Part shown: piece by piece, positions 30,275 to 40,929 of the stretch
Position numbering within the stretch: position 1 is the stretch's first letter
Layout of the letters: each line of letters opens with the position of its first letter
Assembly: GCF_023078275.1 (NCBI RefSeq)
Contig: NC_062990.1
Location: forward strand, 3,983,549-4,047,548
DNA: 64,000 bases
From: Leguminivora glycinivorella
Taxonomy: Eukaryota > Arthropoda > Insecta > Lepidoptera > Tortricidae
Direction of reading: 5' to 3'
Notes under the pieces: model-generated
What the model was told of the DNA's origin: nothing
Database searches by the model: none
The model's input: the letters and a program-made list of their open reading frames with translations, nothing else
Translations under genes and position numbers: made by a program

Positions 30275-30447
30275 CAATCCAGGTGCCGTAGCCGCGAATG
30301 GCATTTTTCCGACGCGAAACGAAAACGAAACGCCGCGAAGGATAGTCTGGGTCTGTCGCTCCAATACGCAACTCGCAAGAGCGATAAGATATAACGAGCG
30401 TTTCATTTTGTGAGCGTTTCGTGAGCGTTTGTGCCATTCGGCTACGT
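30275..30447. repeat. Foldback family of 14701-14955, single-arm copy
   Basis: GAATGGCATTTTTCCGACGC, GAAACGAAAACGAAACGC, GGTCTGTCGCTCCAATACGC and GAGCGTTTGTGCCATTCGGC correspond to the right half of 14701-14976. Confidence 0.6.
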
Positions 30448-30539
30448 ACCCAGATGGTTTTATGACCTCAGTGGAGGCACGCTACTAAAAATATGAAAAT
30501 ATGGCCCGTTTAGCCACTTAATATTTTTCCCCTCACTAG

Positions 30540-30950
30540 CTCGGAAACACGTGTTTTGTCCTTTAATACGAGCGGGTAAAAACGCATTTTATCCACTAGT
30601 GGGTAAAGTAATTTGACCTTGAATAAAGTCAAATTAACTGCTTTAAAATTGATACAAGTAGGTGAATCTAGCAATTAAGATAATTTACCACCTGTGGAAG
30701 CAGTGATAAACGCATTTTTTTTGCGTTGTAGTTTCCTCGCTATAATGAGGGGAAAAGAAGTGTTACACTCGGGTGCAAATGTATTTTACTTCTCGTGTGT
30801 TAAAAAACTCGCAAGTTCAATATTCTATTCTCGAACCACACGCTTCGCTCGTGGTTCAACTATAGAATCCTTTCACTTGCTCGTTTTTCAATTCCACACT
30901 CGGCGTTAAAATACAACTTTGCCCCCTTGTATAACAAATAACTATTCCTT
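30540..30950 (+). repeat. Dispersed repeat distantly related to 12385-12755
   Basis: AAAACGCATTTTATCCACTA, AAAGAAGTGTTACACTCGGG, CTCGAACCACACGCTTCGCT, CACTTGCTCGTTTTTCAATT. The open frame 30694-30909 lies inside it and is discounted. Confidence 0.4.
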
Positions 30951-31159
30951 CATCGTTGCCTTACTGTCAGTAACTGTGTGCGGAAGCCGTACAAAGCCTG
31001 ATTGCCGTCCTGGCCCACTTGGCGACACGGCGACATTACACCAGACAGGTACCGCTATATTTATAAGATAGATAGAAAAAAGTATTAAAATATTTTCTAT
31101 TATTTTTTATAAAAATGTTATTAGAAATTAAGCCTTTATGGTGATAAGTGACTTAACCG

Positions 31160-31560
31160 TTAACACTACGATACAAGTGCAAAAGAGAGAAAGTTCGAAA
31201 CGATAAATCAAATATACTAACCACAAAATTAAAATTTTCAAAACCGCGACATAGTAGACCGATTTTCATGAAACATAGCTAAGAACACTCCCAACTAACT
31301 AAGCTTTCAGGCAAACGATGCCACAGACAGACACACACACAGACAGACAGACAAACTGACAGACACGTCAAACTTATAACACCCCGTCGTTTTTGCGTCG
31401 GGGGTTAAAAACGACCGAAGGGAGTGTTTCAAATCGACGAGTTGCGAAATTTTTTTCGCACGCACTTATAATTATCGTACGAAGTTTTCCAATACAGAAT
31501 GGCCCTCTGAAGTTTCGACCTAACAAGAAATGAATCACTTTGCGCACTAGTGCGTTCTAA
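31160..31560. repeat. 'CGCACTAGTGCG' foldback family, copy interrupted by a (GTCT)n repeat
   Basis: ACGATACAAGTGCAAAAGAG, AGTTCGAAACGATAAATC (31169-31210) and ACGACCGAAGGGAGTG... GCACTAGTGCG (31411-31555) are adjacent in the complete copy at 40454-40763. Confidence 0.6.
31213..31409 (-). repeat. (GTCT)n-bearing dispersed repeat, copy 5, nested
   Basis: Begins CTAACCACAAAATTAAAATT and ends GTTTTTGCGTCGGGGGTTAA. The middle is shortened (the CCGATTTAGATTTAG block is lost). Inserted in the foldback element 31160-31560. Confidence 0.75.
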
Positions 31561-31882
31561 ACGCACAACATGACCATCACATAAAATGGGGGGTCATATC
31601 CACTCAGTCAAGGATTACTGATAAAGCTGATTACAAATTTTGTACACAACCACAACAACTACACAACATCATTCTTTCCTCTAGCCTTGATGCTCATCTC
31701 AGAATCGATTAATCGCAACAATTCGATTCCCACGGGCGTGGAATCGATACCGTCTTGTTTTCGGTCCGTCAGTTACAGAGAATTGTTCACAAGATGTTTG
31801 CTTTGGAGCTTTTCTTTTTTTTTATTCGACCCTTTTGAGTCTAGTTTTCTTCTGTACGTTACCCAATAATCAGTCATCACTA

Positions 31883-32034
31883 AAAATCCCCGACCGCGAC
31901 ATAGTAGACCGTTTTCATGAAACATGGCTAAGAACACTATCGACTAACTCAGCTTTCAGACAAAAAAAAACTAAATCTAAATTGGTTCATTTGGTCCGTT
32001 CGGGACCTATGATGCCACAGACAGGCACACACAC

Positions 32035-32067
<33 letters not shown>

Positions 32068-32086
32068 TGGACAGATGGACAGATGC

Positions 32087-32117
<31 letters not shown>

Positions 32118-32162
32118 TGTCAAACTTATAACACCCCGTCGTTTTTGCGTCGGAGGTTAAAA
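31883..32162 (-). repeat. (GTCT)n-bearing dispersed repeat, copy 6
   Basis: CCCCGACCGCGACATAGTAG to GTCGTTTTTGCGTCGG. The 3' AAATTAAAATTTTG end is missing. Overlapping open frames on both strands reflect the 4-bp repeat. Confidence 0.75.
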
Positions 32163-32366
32163 ATTGAGTTCTAGGACCTAAGTGACCGTTTAGGAACATT
32201 ATTCACTTTCTCCATACATTCTTTCCACGATCGCCCAACGCAACGATATTTCCATTACCATCATTTAGATGGCTGGCGGTCTCCACTGTGCGTTTCTCCA
32301 GAAACTTCCCGCCTCCCACAGCTAAACTGTGGCCTAAACTGTGACATTTCCAGAACAATGCGACCC

Positions 32367-32497
32367 TTAACACTTTCGAAACCGGGCTCTACGCGGCGCT
32401 ACGACATTTTCGCTACATACGGGGAAACCCATGTAATCGGCTACGCTTCTACGAGCGGTGTGCCCGACAGTCGGGTTCTTGGTAGCGAAAGTGTTAA
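32367..32497. mobile_element. TTAA-flanked MITE, 131 bp including targets
   Basis: TTAACACTTTCG at the left and CGAAAGTGTTAA at the right. TTAA as the duplicated target is typical of piggyBac-type elements. The interior is GC-rich and partly self-complementary. Confidence 0.7.
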
Positions 32498-32533
32498 CTT
32501 TCAAGAAAAGAGCGTACACTACACACATCTAGC

Positions 32534-32646
32534 GTCTCGCGAGCGTAGCGTCGGGCCAACTGAATGGCAAACCCTGAACCCTGACGTCCTGGCGCCGACG
32601 CGGCGTCTTTTTCCATACAGTTGGCCCGACGCTACGCTCGCGAGAT
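32534..32646. repeat. Foldback element, about 113 bp
   Basis: CTCGCGAGCGTAGCGTCGGG then CCAACTGAATGG pairs with CCATACAGTTGGCCCGACGC then TACGCTCGCGAG, with one mismatch. The loop is TC-rich and about 50 bp. It explains the open frames on both strands here. Confidence 0.75.
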
Positions 32647-32702
32647 GTGGAGGGCCCTTAAGGGCTGGCAGTGCACCTCCAATTATTCTGATGTTTCGAC
32701 GG

Positions 32703-32770
32703 TACATTGGCGGCAGTGATCACTAACCATCAGGTGACCTGTCGGCTCGTTTACATCCTATCACATAAAA
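32703..32770 (-). repeat. 'AAACGAGC...GGTAAGCGATTA' dispersed repeat, diverged copy
   Basis: The minus strand reads ATGTAAACGAGCCGACAGGT, CACCTGATGGTTAGTGATCA, CTGCCGCCAATG. It is a divergent relative of the two near-identical copies at 34295-34377 and 34615-34697. Confidence 0.5.
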
Positions 32771-33144
32771 AGATACAATTAATATACCTGAATCCTGAAT
32801 TGCCTTTGTTTTCGCTATTGAGTAACTTTATTCTAAAAGTCATACTTAGGCTAATCATTGTTATTATGATATTAAGATATCAAGTTATACTGGTTTTTAA
32901 ACAGCAGTGTTCGTTAATACCCTTGAAGGGTTAATCAGGAACCGATTATACAGTCAATTTAACATTTCAATTAATGTTCAGTTATAGTTGGGAGAAAAGA
33001 GGTCATTGCTAAAGATATCTTAAGAAGGTTATATCTTAACTTATCACTGAACAACTAGGGAACAAATCATATTATTTTCTTCAATATTTTTTGATTTGTT
33101 CTTTTTTCAAGTAGTCACACTACTACTTATATATATGAAATAGG

Positions 33145-33245
33145 TATCAGCTTAAGCTTAAGCTGAAGACCCGGGTTCAATTTCCGGCTCGGCCACCAGT
33201 GGACCTTGTCGTTTTTTCTTTCCTGTATGATATCTATTTCAATTT
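33145..33245 (+). repeat. tRNA-derived SINE, 5' part
   Basis: B-box-like CCGGGTTCAATTTCCGG, then CTCGGCCACCAGTGGACCTT, TTTTTTCTTTCCTGTATGAT and ATCTATTTCAATTTATT. The same order occurs on the minus strand at 44550-44645. No LINE-derived tail is present here. Confidence 0.6.
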
Positions 33246-33602
33246 ATTATCACTGAAGTTTGAAGTAACGGGAAAGAAAATATTTTTATGTACCTAAACT
33301 TATAGATAGTATTTATGTAAGATAAGACACGTGATTCATAAATATCTAACATTTAAAAGCATTAACACATGAGATTTTTTTACACTAGCTAAAATTAATT
33401 ACATTAGATTTTTTTACAAAAGAACACGCACAGTTGTAATTTAGGTTAACAGAGAGATTTTTTGTATTTTTTTCGTTTTGATCTGAAAAGTTTATAATGA
33501 ATGATGTACGTGACGGTACGCTGTTTTTTCTTGTTCTTTGTTTTAATTACTTTCTTTTTATTGTATTTTGGTATGGATACGATTTATCAGATATTTTGGT
33601 TT

Positions 33603-33702
33603 TACATACATACAAACTCATACTATCCCATAAAAGGGTAGGCAGAGGACATGAAACTAATCAAATTTCAGTGCCACTCTTGGCAGTTACGGGGTTGAAA
33701 CA
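33603..33702 (-). repeat. SINE-like repeat ending (TATG)n, copy 5 (partial)
   Basis: ACATACATACAAACTCATAC, TATCCCATAAAAGGGTAGGC, TCAGTGCCACTCTTGGC. More diverged than the other copies. Confidence 0.55.
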
Positions 33703-34294
33703 CTGAGAGAAATTTGCATTGTGAATTTAACAAGTTCGACTTGTTGCGGTTTATCCGTTTGAATCAGCCAAACGTATGTTTAAAACAATATTTTATGTGT
33801 CAGGTTGTTTTTATAAAATCGACTTGTTGATTCAAATATATTGCCGATTCAAGTGACAAGTAGCTTGTTGTTTGAACCAAAGAGCACGTAGGCGCTATTT
33901 TAACCAAAAAACTTGTTGAACGAACATGAAAACTGGTTGTATTTTCTCTCAGTGAAGAAATAAAAGTTTCACATATTTGTTTTTGATAAATACATGTATG
34001 TACCTACTAGGTAACATTTATTTGACACCCACTTCCCATATAGGTATAGGTACTTAAAGTATAGAAAAGCGTCTTCAAAACCGGATTATTAGCATAAAAA
34101 AGTCCCCATTACTCCCGCGTACTCGTATGTAATCAATACATAATGTATCATCATGTGTGTGAACCACAATGACACCGATTTTTTGCCCAACCGACGCGAC
34201 TAGTTTGACGACAAATCGGCCCCCCGCTGGTATTGAAGACATACAGTAGGGGATTGTAGATGAACAAGTATGGAGTGTAGTCGAGTGTACAAAA

Positions 34295-34377
34295 AGTTTA
34301 TGTTTATGCGATATAAAGCAAACGAGCAGACAAATCGCCTGTTGGTAAGCGATTATTGCTGCCCATAGACACCCAAA
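34295..34377 (+). repeat. 83-bp direct repeat flanking a SINE, left copy
   Basis: AGTTTATGTTTATGCGATAT to CTGCCCATAGACACCCAAA. Differs from 34615-34697 at two positions. Confidence 0.85.
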
Positions 34378-34614
34378 ATACATACATACAATACATACAA
34401 TCACGCCTGTATCCCATGAAGGGGTAGGCAGACCGCATGAAACTACTCAAGTTTCAGTGCCACTCTTGGCCACTCTTCTCATTGCAGTGAGAGGTTACCA
34501 GCCTCTCGCCTACGCCACAATTTAACCCATAAAATTATCCCACAGTCGCCTTCTACGACACCCACGGGAAGAAATGGGGTGGTGAAATTCTTAACCCGTC
34601 ACCACACGGGTAAT
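34378..34614 (-). mobile_element. SINE-like repeat ending (TATG)n, copy 6, near full length
   Basis: Minus-strand order CCCGTGTGGTGACGGGTTAA, TTCACCACCCCATTTCTTCC, CCTCTCACTGCAATGAG, GGCCAAGAGTGGCACTG and ATTGTATGTATTGTATGTAT. It sits exactly between two 83-bp direct repeats. Confidence 0.7.
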
Positions 34615-34697
34615 AGTTTATTTTTATGCGATATAAAGCAAACGAGCAGACAAATCGGCTGTTGGTAAGCGATTATTGCTGCCCATAGACACCCAAA
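34615..34697 (+). repeat. 83-bp direct repeat flanking a SINE, right copy
   Basis: See left copy. Confidence 0.85.
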
Positions 34698-34917
34698 CTA
34701 CCAGAAGGTTTAGAGATGCGTTTAAGATGTGTGTACACTCTTTTCTAAGTTTAATCTACATCCAGTTTTAAAATATAATTCACACTAGAGGTAATTACAG
34801 TTATTTAAAATAGAGATATAAAATTTAACGGAATGTAACATCTATTGTGACAGCCAAAAGATATAGCGGTTAACGACAAAATTCATGTTTTCTTTATAAT
34901 AAAAAGTTATAGCTCTT

Positions 34918-35056
34918 GATGTCACAATTTCGTTTCTTTCAACCCCTTATTTACCAAGAGTAGCACTTAAACTTGAGTAGTTTCATGTGCTCTGCCACAA
35001 GCAAAATTAATTTTGAAAAATGGTGGGATACAGGCGTGATTGTATGTATGTATGTA
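34918..35056 (+). repeat. SINE-like repeat ending (TATG)n, copy 7 (partial)
   Basis: GTCACAATTTCGTTTCTTTC, ACCCCTTATTTACCAAGAGT, TTGAGTAGTTTCATGTGCTC and GGCGTGATTGTATGTATGTA. About 30 bp of unrelated sequence (CACAAGCAAAATTAATTTTG) replaces part of the TACCCCTTTATG segment. Confidence 0.65.
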
Positions 35057-35486
35057 CCTATGGATCTTTTGATGTAAGTATCTTTATTTATCTTTTTCCG
35101 CACCTCCATCATGTAAAAGAGACGTCGGTGAAGGGCATCCATTAAAACACTTCAAATGGGAAACTATAATATCTATTTTATTCCATTGGAGCTAAATTCC
35201 AACTACTTCCAATCGCTGCTTCTTCTTCTTTCTTCAAGTGGTCGTTCTCCTTGACGCGTTTATATATTATTCTAAATTCAAATCGGGGACTACCGTACGG
35301 CCAGTCACTGAACATCAAATGCTGTAAGAGGTTTCATTCCGTATATCATCAGTACCAATACCAATACCAATGTTAAGATTCTTTTGTTCTGTAGGTACTT
35401 ATTATTAACTATTGTTCCTACCTAATCTTGGTTATTGTTTGGCGTATATAATAAAGCACCCACGCAGTAGTTATATAATATATGAT

Positions 35487-36245
35487 ACACTACTGGTTGA
35501 GAGTCCGGACGATTTTGAACGTGCCCGAATCCTCGCCGTCTCAGTTCCCGAGTCCGGCCACTGGCTTCGGGCACTTCCATCGCGACAGATTGGCACTGTT
35601 TTGGACCCAAGTAGCTTGAGAATAGCTATATGCTTAAGGCTTGGGTCCAAAATATGTATCCCTCACAAGTGCTCCTGCGGCAAAAATGTCGATGAGCTGG
35701 GCCGACATGGACTTTCATGCAGCAAAAGCGCCGGTCGCCTGTTTCGCCATGGCACCATTAATGATTTGGTCCGTCGCTCGCTTGCCACCGCCTCTGTGCC
35801 TGCAGTTCTCGAACCCACAGGTATGGTAAGGGACGATGGCAAGCGTCCCGACGGGGCCACTTTGGTGCCGTGGAAACTAGGCAGAGCCCTGGTATGGGAC
35901 GCTACTTGCGTAGATACCTTCGCGCAGTCCCATATCCAGGCGACCCGCACTCAGGCCGGTGGTGCGGCTGACCAGGCCCAGATTCTCAAGCGCCGCAAAT
36001 ACTCGTCCTTGCTTAAGGACTACGAGTTTGCGGCGCTTGCTATGGAGACACTGGGTCCTTGGTCGGCCGACATGAAAGCCTTTGTGGGAGCTCTGTCGGC
36101 TCGGCTTATCGACTCTACTGGAGACCCTAGAGCTGGCGCGTATTTCTCGCAACGTATCGCACTGGCGATACAGCGAGGAAATGCCGCCAGCATAATGGGC
36201 ACCATGCCGCAGGCGGATTTGTTAGATGGTTTTTTCTTTTTATAA
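35487..36245 (+). pseudogene. C-terminal region of a LINE ORF2 with CCHC finger and possible restriction-like endonuclease
   Basis: A 250-codon frame begins in mid-protein (TLLVESPDDFERARILA) and ends in TAA. It has a CSCG...GRHGLSC zinc-finger block (C-x-C-x10-H-x4-C). This is followed by a region with KRPDGATLVPW and ALVWDATCVDT, and a later basic LKRRKYSSLLKDY stretch. PD...D...K-x-x-K-Y spacing after a CCHC finger resembles the restriction-like endonuclease domain of R2/NeSL-type LINEs. That functional reading is inference. The reverse transcriptase is absent, so the copy is 5'-truncated. A 3' UTR of about 170 bp follows. A second copy of its last 50 codons is at 310-465. Confidence 0.65.
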
Positions 36246-36504
36246 TTGGGTTCTTTTATTTTTATTATTATTTTCTAATTATTTCTTTAGTATTATTTAT
36301 TATAAGCTTATTTTTAAGTAGTGATTTAGTTATAATTTAGTTTTATTTTATTTGTAAGATTTTAATTTAAGTGTTTTTATAAGTATGTTTTAATGGTTAT
36401 TAATTGATTAAAATATAACGTTTGACATAATGGTTTGCTCATTTACATAGAGGTATGGTTTGGCACGTGCTTACCGTGAGCTTTTTAGTGCCTACATTTT
36501 ATTT

Positions 36505-36560
36505 TGTCAAGTAGCCTAGCGGTAAATGCGTGCGACTTTTGGTGGTCGCGGATTCGAACA
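36505..36560 (+). repeat. tRNA-like SINE head remnant
   Basis: TAGCCTAGCGGTAAATGCG (A-box-like) and TCGCGGATTCGAAC (B-box-like) at tRNA spacing. No 3' acceptor stem pairs with the 5' end, so it is read as a SINE head and not a tRNA gene. Confidence 0.5.
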
Positions 36561-37029
36561 GAACATTCTGACAGTAATAATGCTCATTTTATGACACACC
36601 GTCGGTATTTTAATGTTTTTAATCTAAAATAATTGTCGTCTCTCAATCAGCGTATTGTCACAGTGACGTTTAGTGATGCTTTGTGACGTTTAGTCGCATT
36701 TCGTGACGGTTTGCGACAGATTCGATGCGGGAATGTTAAACAGAGCTGATCAAGAATTTCATTTACAGTTTATTGTAAATAAAAACATTCTTCTTTTTGC
36801 CTAAACCCTTTAATTGTTGTGGCAGAATTTGTTTGATAACTAACTTACTGTATAAATGTTATAATTTTTTTACACTTTTAATTTAGAAATTTTATGATCG
36901 GTAAATGGTTTTATTTTAAGCGGCGGTGTAGGATCTTATGTCTATAATACGATAGGTACAATACAAATAAGTATAATGACTTTAATGTAGGTACAATAAA
37001 ATACACATCGCATTTAAGATTAATCTGGG

Positions 37030-37125
37030 TTAGAGATGGGCGCTGACGGGTAAATACCGGGAAAATACCCATATCTACCCAATCTACCCGGTATTTACCC
37101 GTATCTACCCAAATGAGCGGGTATA
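37030..37125. repeat. Partial DNA-transposon end with TACCC-rich repeats
   Basis: TTAGAGATGGGCGCTGACGG followed by repeated GGGTAAATACCGGG / TACCCGGTATTTACCC. The AGAGATGGGC start resembles the hAT-like MITE at 13322. No right end was found. Confidence 0.4.
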
Positions 37126-37619
37126 AAAAATAATCTATGAAATTAAAGATTATTCTTAATTTACATGACTGAAATATATTTTTCTACTAAAATAAATATA
37201 TATATTTGACTAACTAATATTAAAATGTTAACAGAGATTCCAAATATTCCATATATCATGTGTTATTTACCACATTCAATTAAAAAGTTGTATTCCCCAG
37301 ATGTTTTAGGCCCACTAAGTATTCAAATAACTTACTTAACTTAAACACGGTGGACAGACAAATTCAAATTCATTAGCCAATGAGGTCACAGCTTTGCAAA
37401 ACGCCAGGTAGTTGCATCCGTATTTAAAGGGTGCAATAAGTCACTTGACCGGTCAGTTACTTTTTTTTATTTTTATTTATGGGATACTTATACTTTAGTT
37501 TGTACTTAGTTAAACAAGCGCCACGTCCATGTGTGATTTTAATTAACACTTGCTTTGAATTCGGACTGTAATAATGCCTTCTATGTGACTTCGGCTAGAT
37601 AGTAGGCTTTACCAAACAA

Positions 37620-39510
37620 ACAGCAAGTAACATTTTAGTGCTATAATTCTGGTTTTCGACGCTAAAAGCTACTATAGATGTCGTATAAAGGTTTTCGCGT
37701 GACCGCCTGTCGTATAAAAGCCTCCAGTAACACCTTTTAGCTATATAAGCTTGTACCGCTAAAAGGTGTTATTAGGAAGTGATGTAAACGTTTATATCAC
37801 CATTTTATAGAGCCGCTATAGGCCTGGTCTATAACAGGATCAAATATGACTACTATAGGTCTATATTATTGTATAATAGTGTTAGGAATCACTGCTATGC
37901 AAGCAATTTGCGCTACTAAGGTTCCCGACAAGCCGCTATAGTTGTTGCGTTATACAGCTAAAAGGTGTTATTAGGAAGTGATGTAAACGTTTATATCACC
38001 ATTTTATAGAGCCGCTATAGGCCTGGTCTATAACAGGATCAAATATGACTATTATAGAACAATATTACTGTATAATGGTGTTAGAAATCACTGTTATGCA
38101 ATCAATTTGCGCTATTAAGGTTACCAACAAGCCGCTTATAGTATTTTTAGTAGTTGTGTTTTAACAGATTTAAAACCTAACTATACCACTATTTTGGGAT
38201 ATAGTGGCTTTGGAAAACACTGCTATAGTATTTAACACTGTATAGTAGTGATATGAATACCATTATAGAGCTATTTTTATAATGAAGTTTTCAGGATACG
38301 TTTATATAGCTTTGAAAAGGTTATAGTCGTTTTCTAATGCCTTTTATATCTCATCGCCGTATACGCCACAATGACTCTTTAAATATCACAGACCTGTTGA
38401 ATAATGATTTCGGTATCTCTTTTAAAACACAATAGCGTTATAGCTGAGTTTACTATATGTTTTATAAACCAAATCAGATATATAAGAGTAGAAAACGATT
38501 ACTTTTAAATGACAATTTTGACCTTAAAAGGCTGCTTTATGGTGTTTATACATCGTAATTATGAAATCAGGCCAAAGATGCGGTATCTGGTTCCGTACAG
38601 TGTTTTTCTAGAAATTAACTTTAAAAATAGGTACACATAGCGACCAATTTTATTGTAGTTTAGATTTGTCATACTAAAAAGAAAACAACATTTATTAATA
38701 CTGTTTAAAAGATCTTTCTATAGTAAAACATTGAAAACAAGTATTGTTTTCTATATAAAGAACTTATAAGTTAAACTGGATCATAGTTAAATTCTCATGC
38801 AACCCTAATTGAATCCACAATGGCAGGCTTATGGCAGTGAATGCGTATGATAAGTGATATAGTCGAACTATAAAAGCGTATGTTACTTCTTGGATCCATA
38901 GTAGAAACTATGGTGCCAATAATTTTATTGTATTAAATTATATTTATTTATTTTATTCAAAACATGTATAAATCGAGGGCGCATTTAAAATACTCCATTA
39001 AACTAATATTCTTTTAACGGTAAAATTTCCATCGCATACCTTTTTGCAGTAATGATGGAAGTATATGAAATCCAAATTATGTTAATTGACACTAAACTTC
39101 ACAAGTTCACACGCCACTTTTCGTTAAGTTCCTCGTTTAGAACAGTTTTTGTTAAATATTACACACATTAAATTATTTTAGAAATTTCGCATTAAAAGGG
39201 ACGGCAACTGCTATTATAGAACAAAATAACCTGTATAACGGAATCTCAAATGCTACTATAGCATACATTGATACTATAATAGCGTTACTGTGTCCTCTAT
39301 GTCAACAAATTAGCACAATAGTCATCATTACATCACCATTATAGACCTTAAACGTTACGGATGATACTGCTATAGGCCTATTATATCACTAAATGGCTGC
39401 ATAATTGCGCCAAATCGGCTCTACAGTACCAATATAGACTATTTATAGGACCATTTAGTGTGATTTAATTTGGTGTCCTCGACCACTATAGGACCAGAAA
39501 TTGTTACTTG
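37620..39510. repeat. CTATA/TATAG-rich domain
   Basis: CTATAG, ACTATA or TATAGT recur dozens of times at 37660-38350 and 39200-39500, including a 199-bp tandem duplication at 37761-38158. The stretch 38550-39190 is poorer in the motif and shows nothing recognisable. Confidence 0.5.
37761..38158 (+). repeat. 199-bp tandem duplication, two units
   Basis: AAAAGGTGTTATTAGGAAGT starts at 37761 and again at 37960. The units stay aligned through GTGATGTAAACG, GAGCCGCTATAGGCCTGG and CAATTTGCGCTA.TAAGG, with scattered substitutions increasing to the right. Confidence 0.85.
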
Positions 39511-39646
39511 AGAGGAACTATAATAAGCACACAAAATTTCATCCCCATCGGTTCAGCCGTTTAGGAGGAGGAGGTAACAAACACACAAGCATGTCAATGA
39601 TATTTAACAAATTCCTTATTCACATTCTGTAATCACATTTTTGATT

Positions 39647-39850
39647 TTTAACCCCCGACGCAAAAACGACGGGGTGTTATAAGTTTGACGTGTTTTGTCT
39701 GTCTGTGTGTGTGTGTTTGTCTGTGGCATCTTAGCTGCCGAACAGATGGACGTATTTAGATTTAGTTTTTTTTTTGTTTGAAAGCTGAATTAGTCAGGAG
39801 TGTTCCTACCCATGTTTCATGAAAATCATTCCAAATTTTAATTTAGTGAT
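39647..39850 (+). repeat. (GTCT)n-bearing dispersed repeat, copy 7
   Basis: TTTAACCCCCGACGCAAAAA, a short GTCT/GTGT tract, GCCGAACAGATGGACG, and an end lacking the GTCGCGGTCGG block. Confidence 0.75.
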
Positions 39851-40224
39851 TATACTCTGACAATTTGTATTCATGATCTTGACTGCACAGTTTCGTAAGT
39901 TTAACCCGCTCATCGTTTAAACATCTGAATAATCTTTTCCAGGAATGTCTGGTCCAATTTAAATGTATTCATGGAACCAATTAAAATGCAGACATTACAA
40001 TTGGAGGCAATGAGTATATCCGTCCAATTAACATTGTTGGGTGACATGGCGGAAATGGGAAATAGTCGAATTTAGCCTATGGCTTTCATTTTACCGCTAG
40101 GTACTTAGCCAATGTCATAATTGTAAGCGTATTTTTTTTTTTTATTGAAAACAAAGATTACAGTTATACAGTTTCTAGTTTTTAGTATCGTGGCTCTAGG
40201 TGTATCTCGGACACTGGCGATCAA

Positions 40225-40445
40225 ATTTAATATATTAAAGAAGCGCGTCCCTACGCATACAGTCTAAGCTCGTGTAGGTGAACGCGTACCAAGCTTGTAT
40301 GAGTGAAATATGACAGGTCGACTGGTCGCGTTTTTGACTTGCGGTAACTGTGAGGTAACCGAGAGAGGGTGGGCGGCACTTTCAGTGGGGAGCGGGAGTG
40401 GTCATACTGTACGATAGTACTCTTTATTATACTAAGCCTCGGTGT
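40225..40445. repeat. Dispersed repeat (GAACGCGTACCATGC family), uninterrupted copy 2
   Basis: CTACGCATACAGTCTAAGCT, GAACGCGTACCAAGCTTG, GACAGGTCGACTGGTCGCG, GTAACTGTGAGGTAACCG and CGATAGTACTCTTTATTA, continuous. Confidence 0.65.
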
Positions 40446-40453
40446 TAGCTTAA

Positions 40454-40763
40454 AATAGTACATTACGATACAAGTGCGTAAAAAAGGAAGTTCGAGTTAC
40501 GAATTTCCTTTTCGCACGTGTATCGTACGACGTTTTTCAGTGCAGATGAGCCTCCGAAGTTTCGACCTGGCATATAATGAACCACTTCTCGCACTAGTGC
40601 GTACAAAAAACAACATCTGTACTGAAAAACGTCGTACGATACACGTGCGAAAAGGAAATTCGTAACTCGTGTCGATTTAAAACACTCCCTTCGGTCGTGT
40701 TTTAATTTATCGCCACTCGTTTCGAACTTCCTTTTTTACGCACTTGTATCGTAATGTACTATT
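40454..40763. mobile_element. 'CGCACTAGTGCG' foldback element, complete copy
   Basis: The outer ends AATAGTACATTACGATACAA and their inverse complement (40744-40763) bound an element whose left arm (to 40548) pairs almost fully with the right arm from 40614. An extra unpaired block (about 50 bp with CCCTTCGGTCG) lies in the right arm. Partial copies: 24010-24240, 31160-31560, 49570-49750. Confidence 0.75.
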
Positions 40764-40929
40764 CTTTATAGGGACGCCGAAATTTGTAAACAGAAATGAT
40801 ACAAAAACTCAAATTACCTGACGAAATTACCTTACGAGAAGGTAATAAATTATCATATTGAAATCCAAATTAGAATTTGGCAAACTATTCTTATATAACG
40901 AGTTCAGTATAAACCACAGATGTCATATA

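Noticed and set aside
31835..32199. Frames encoding TDRQTDRQ or LSVCLSVC repeats (also at 5174-5455, 6891-7112, 16125-16404)
   Set aside because: Direct translations of the (GTCT)n tract on either strand.
32358..32726. 122-residue GC-rich frame
   Set aside because: Coincides with two foldback elements; an equally long frame exists on the opposite strand.
36505..36560. Functional tRNA gene
   Set aside because: Only A-box- and B-box-like blocks are present. The acceptor stem does not pair and no terminator T run follows at the right place.
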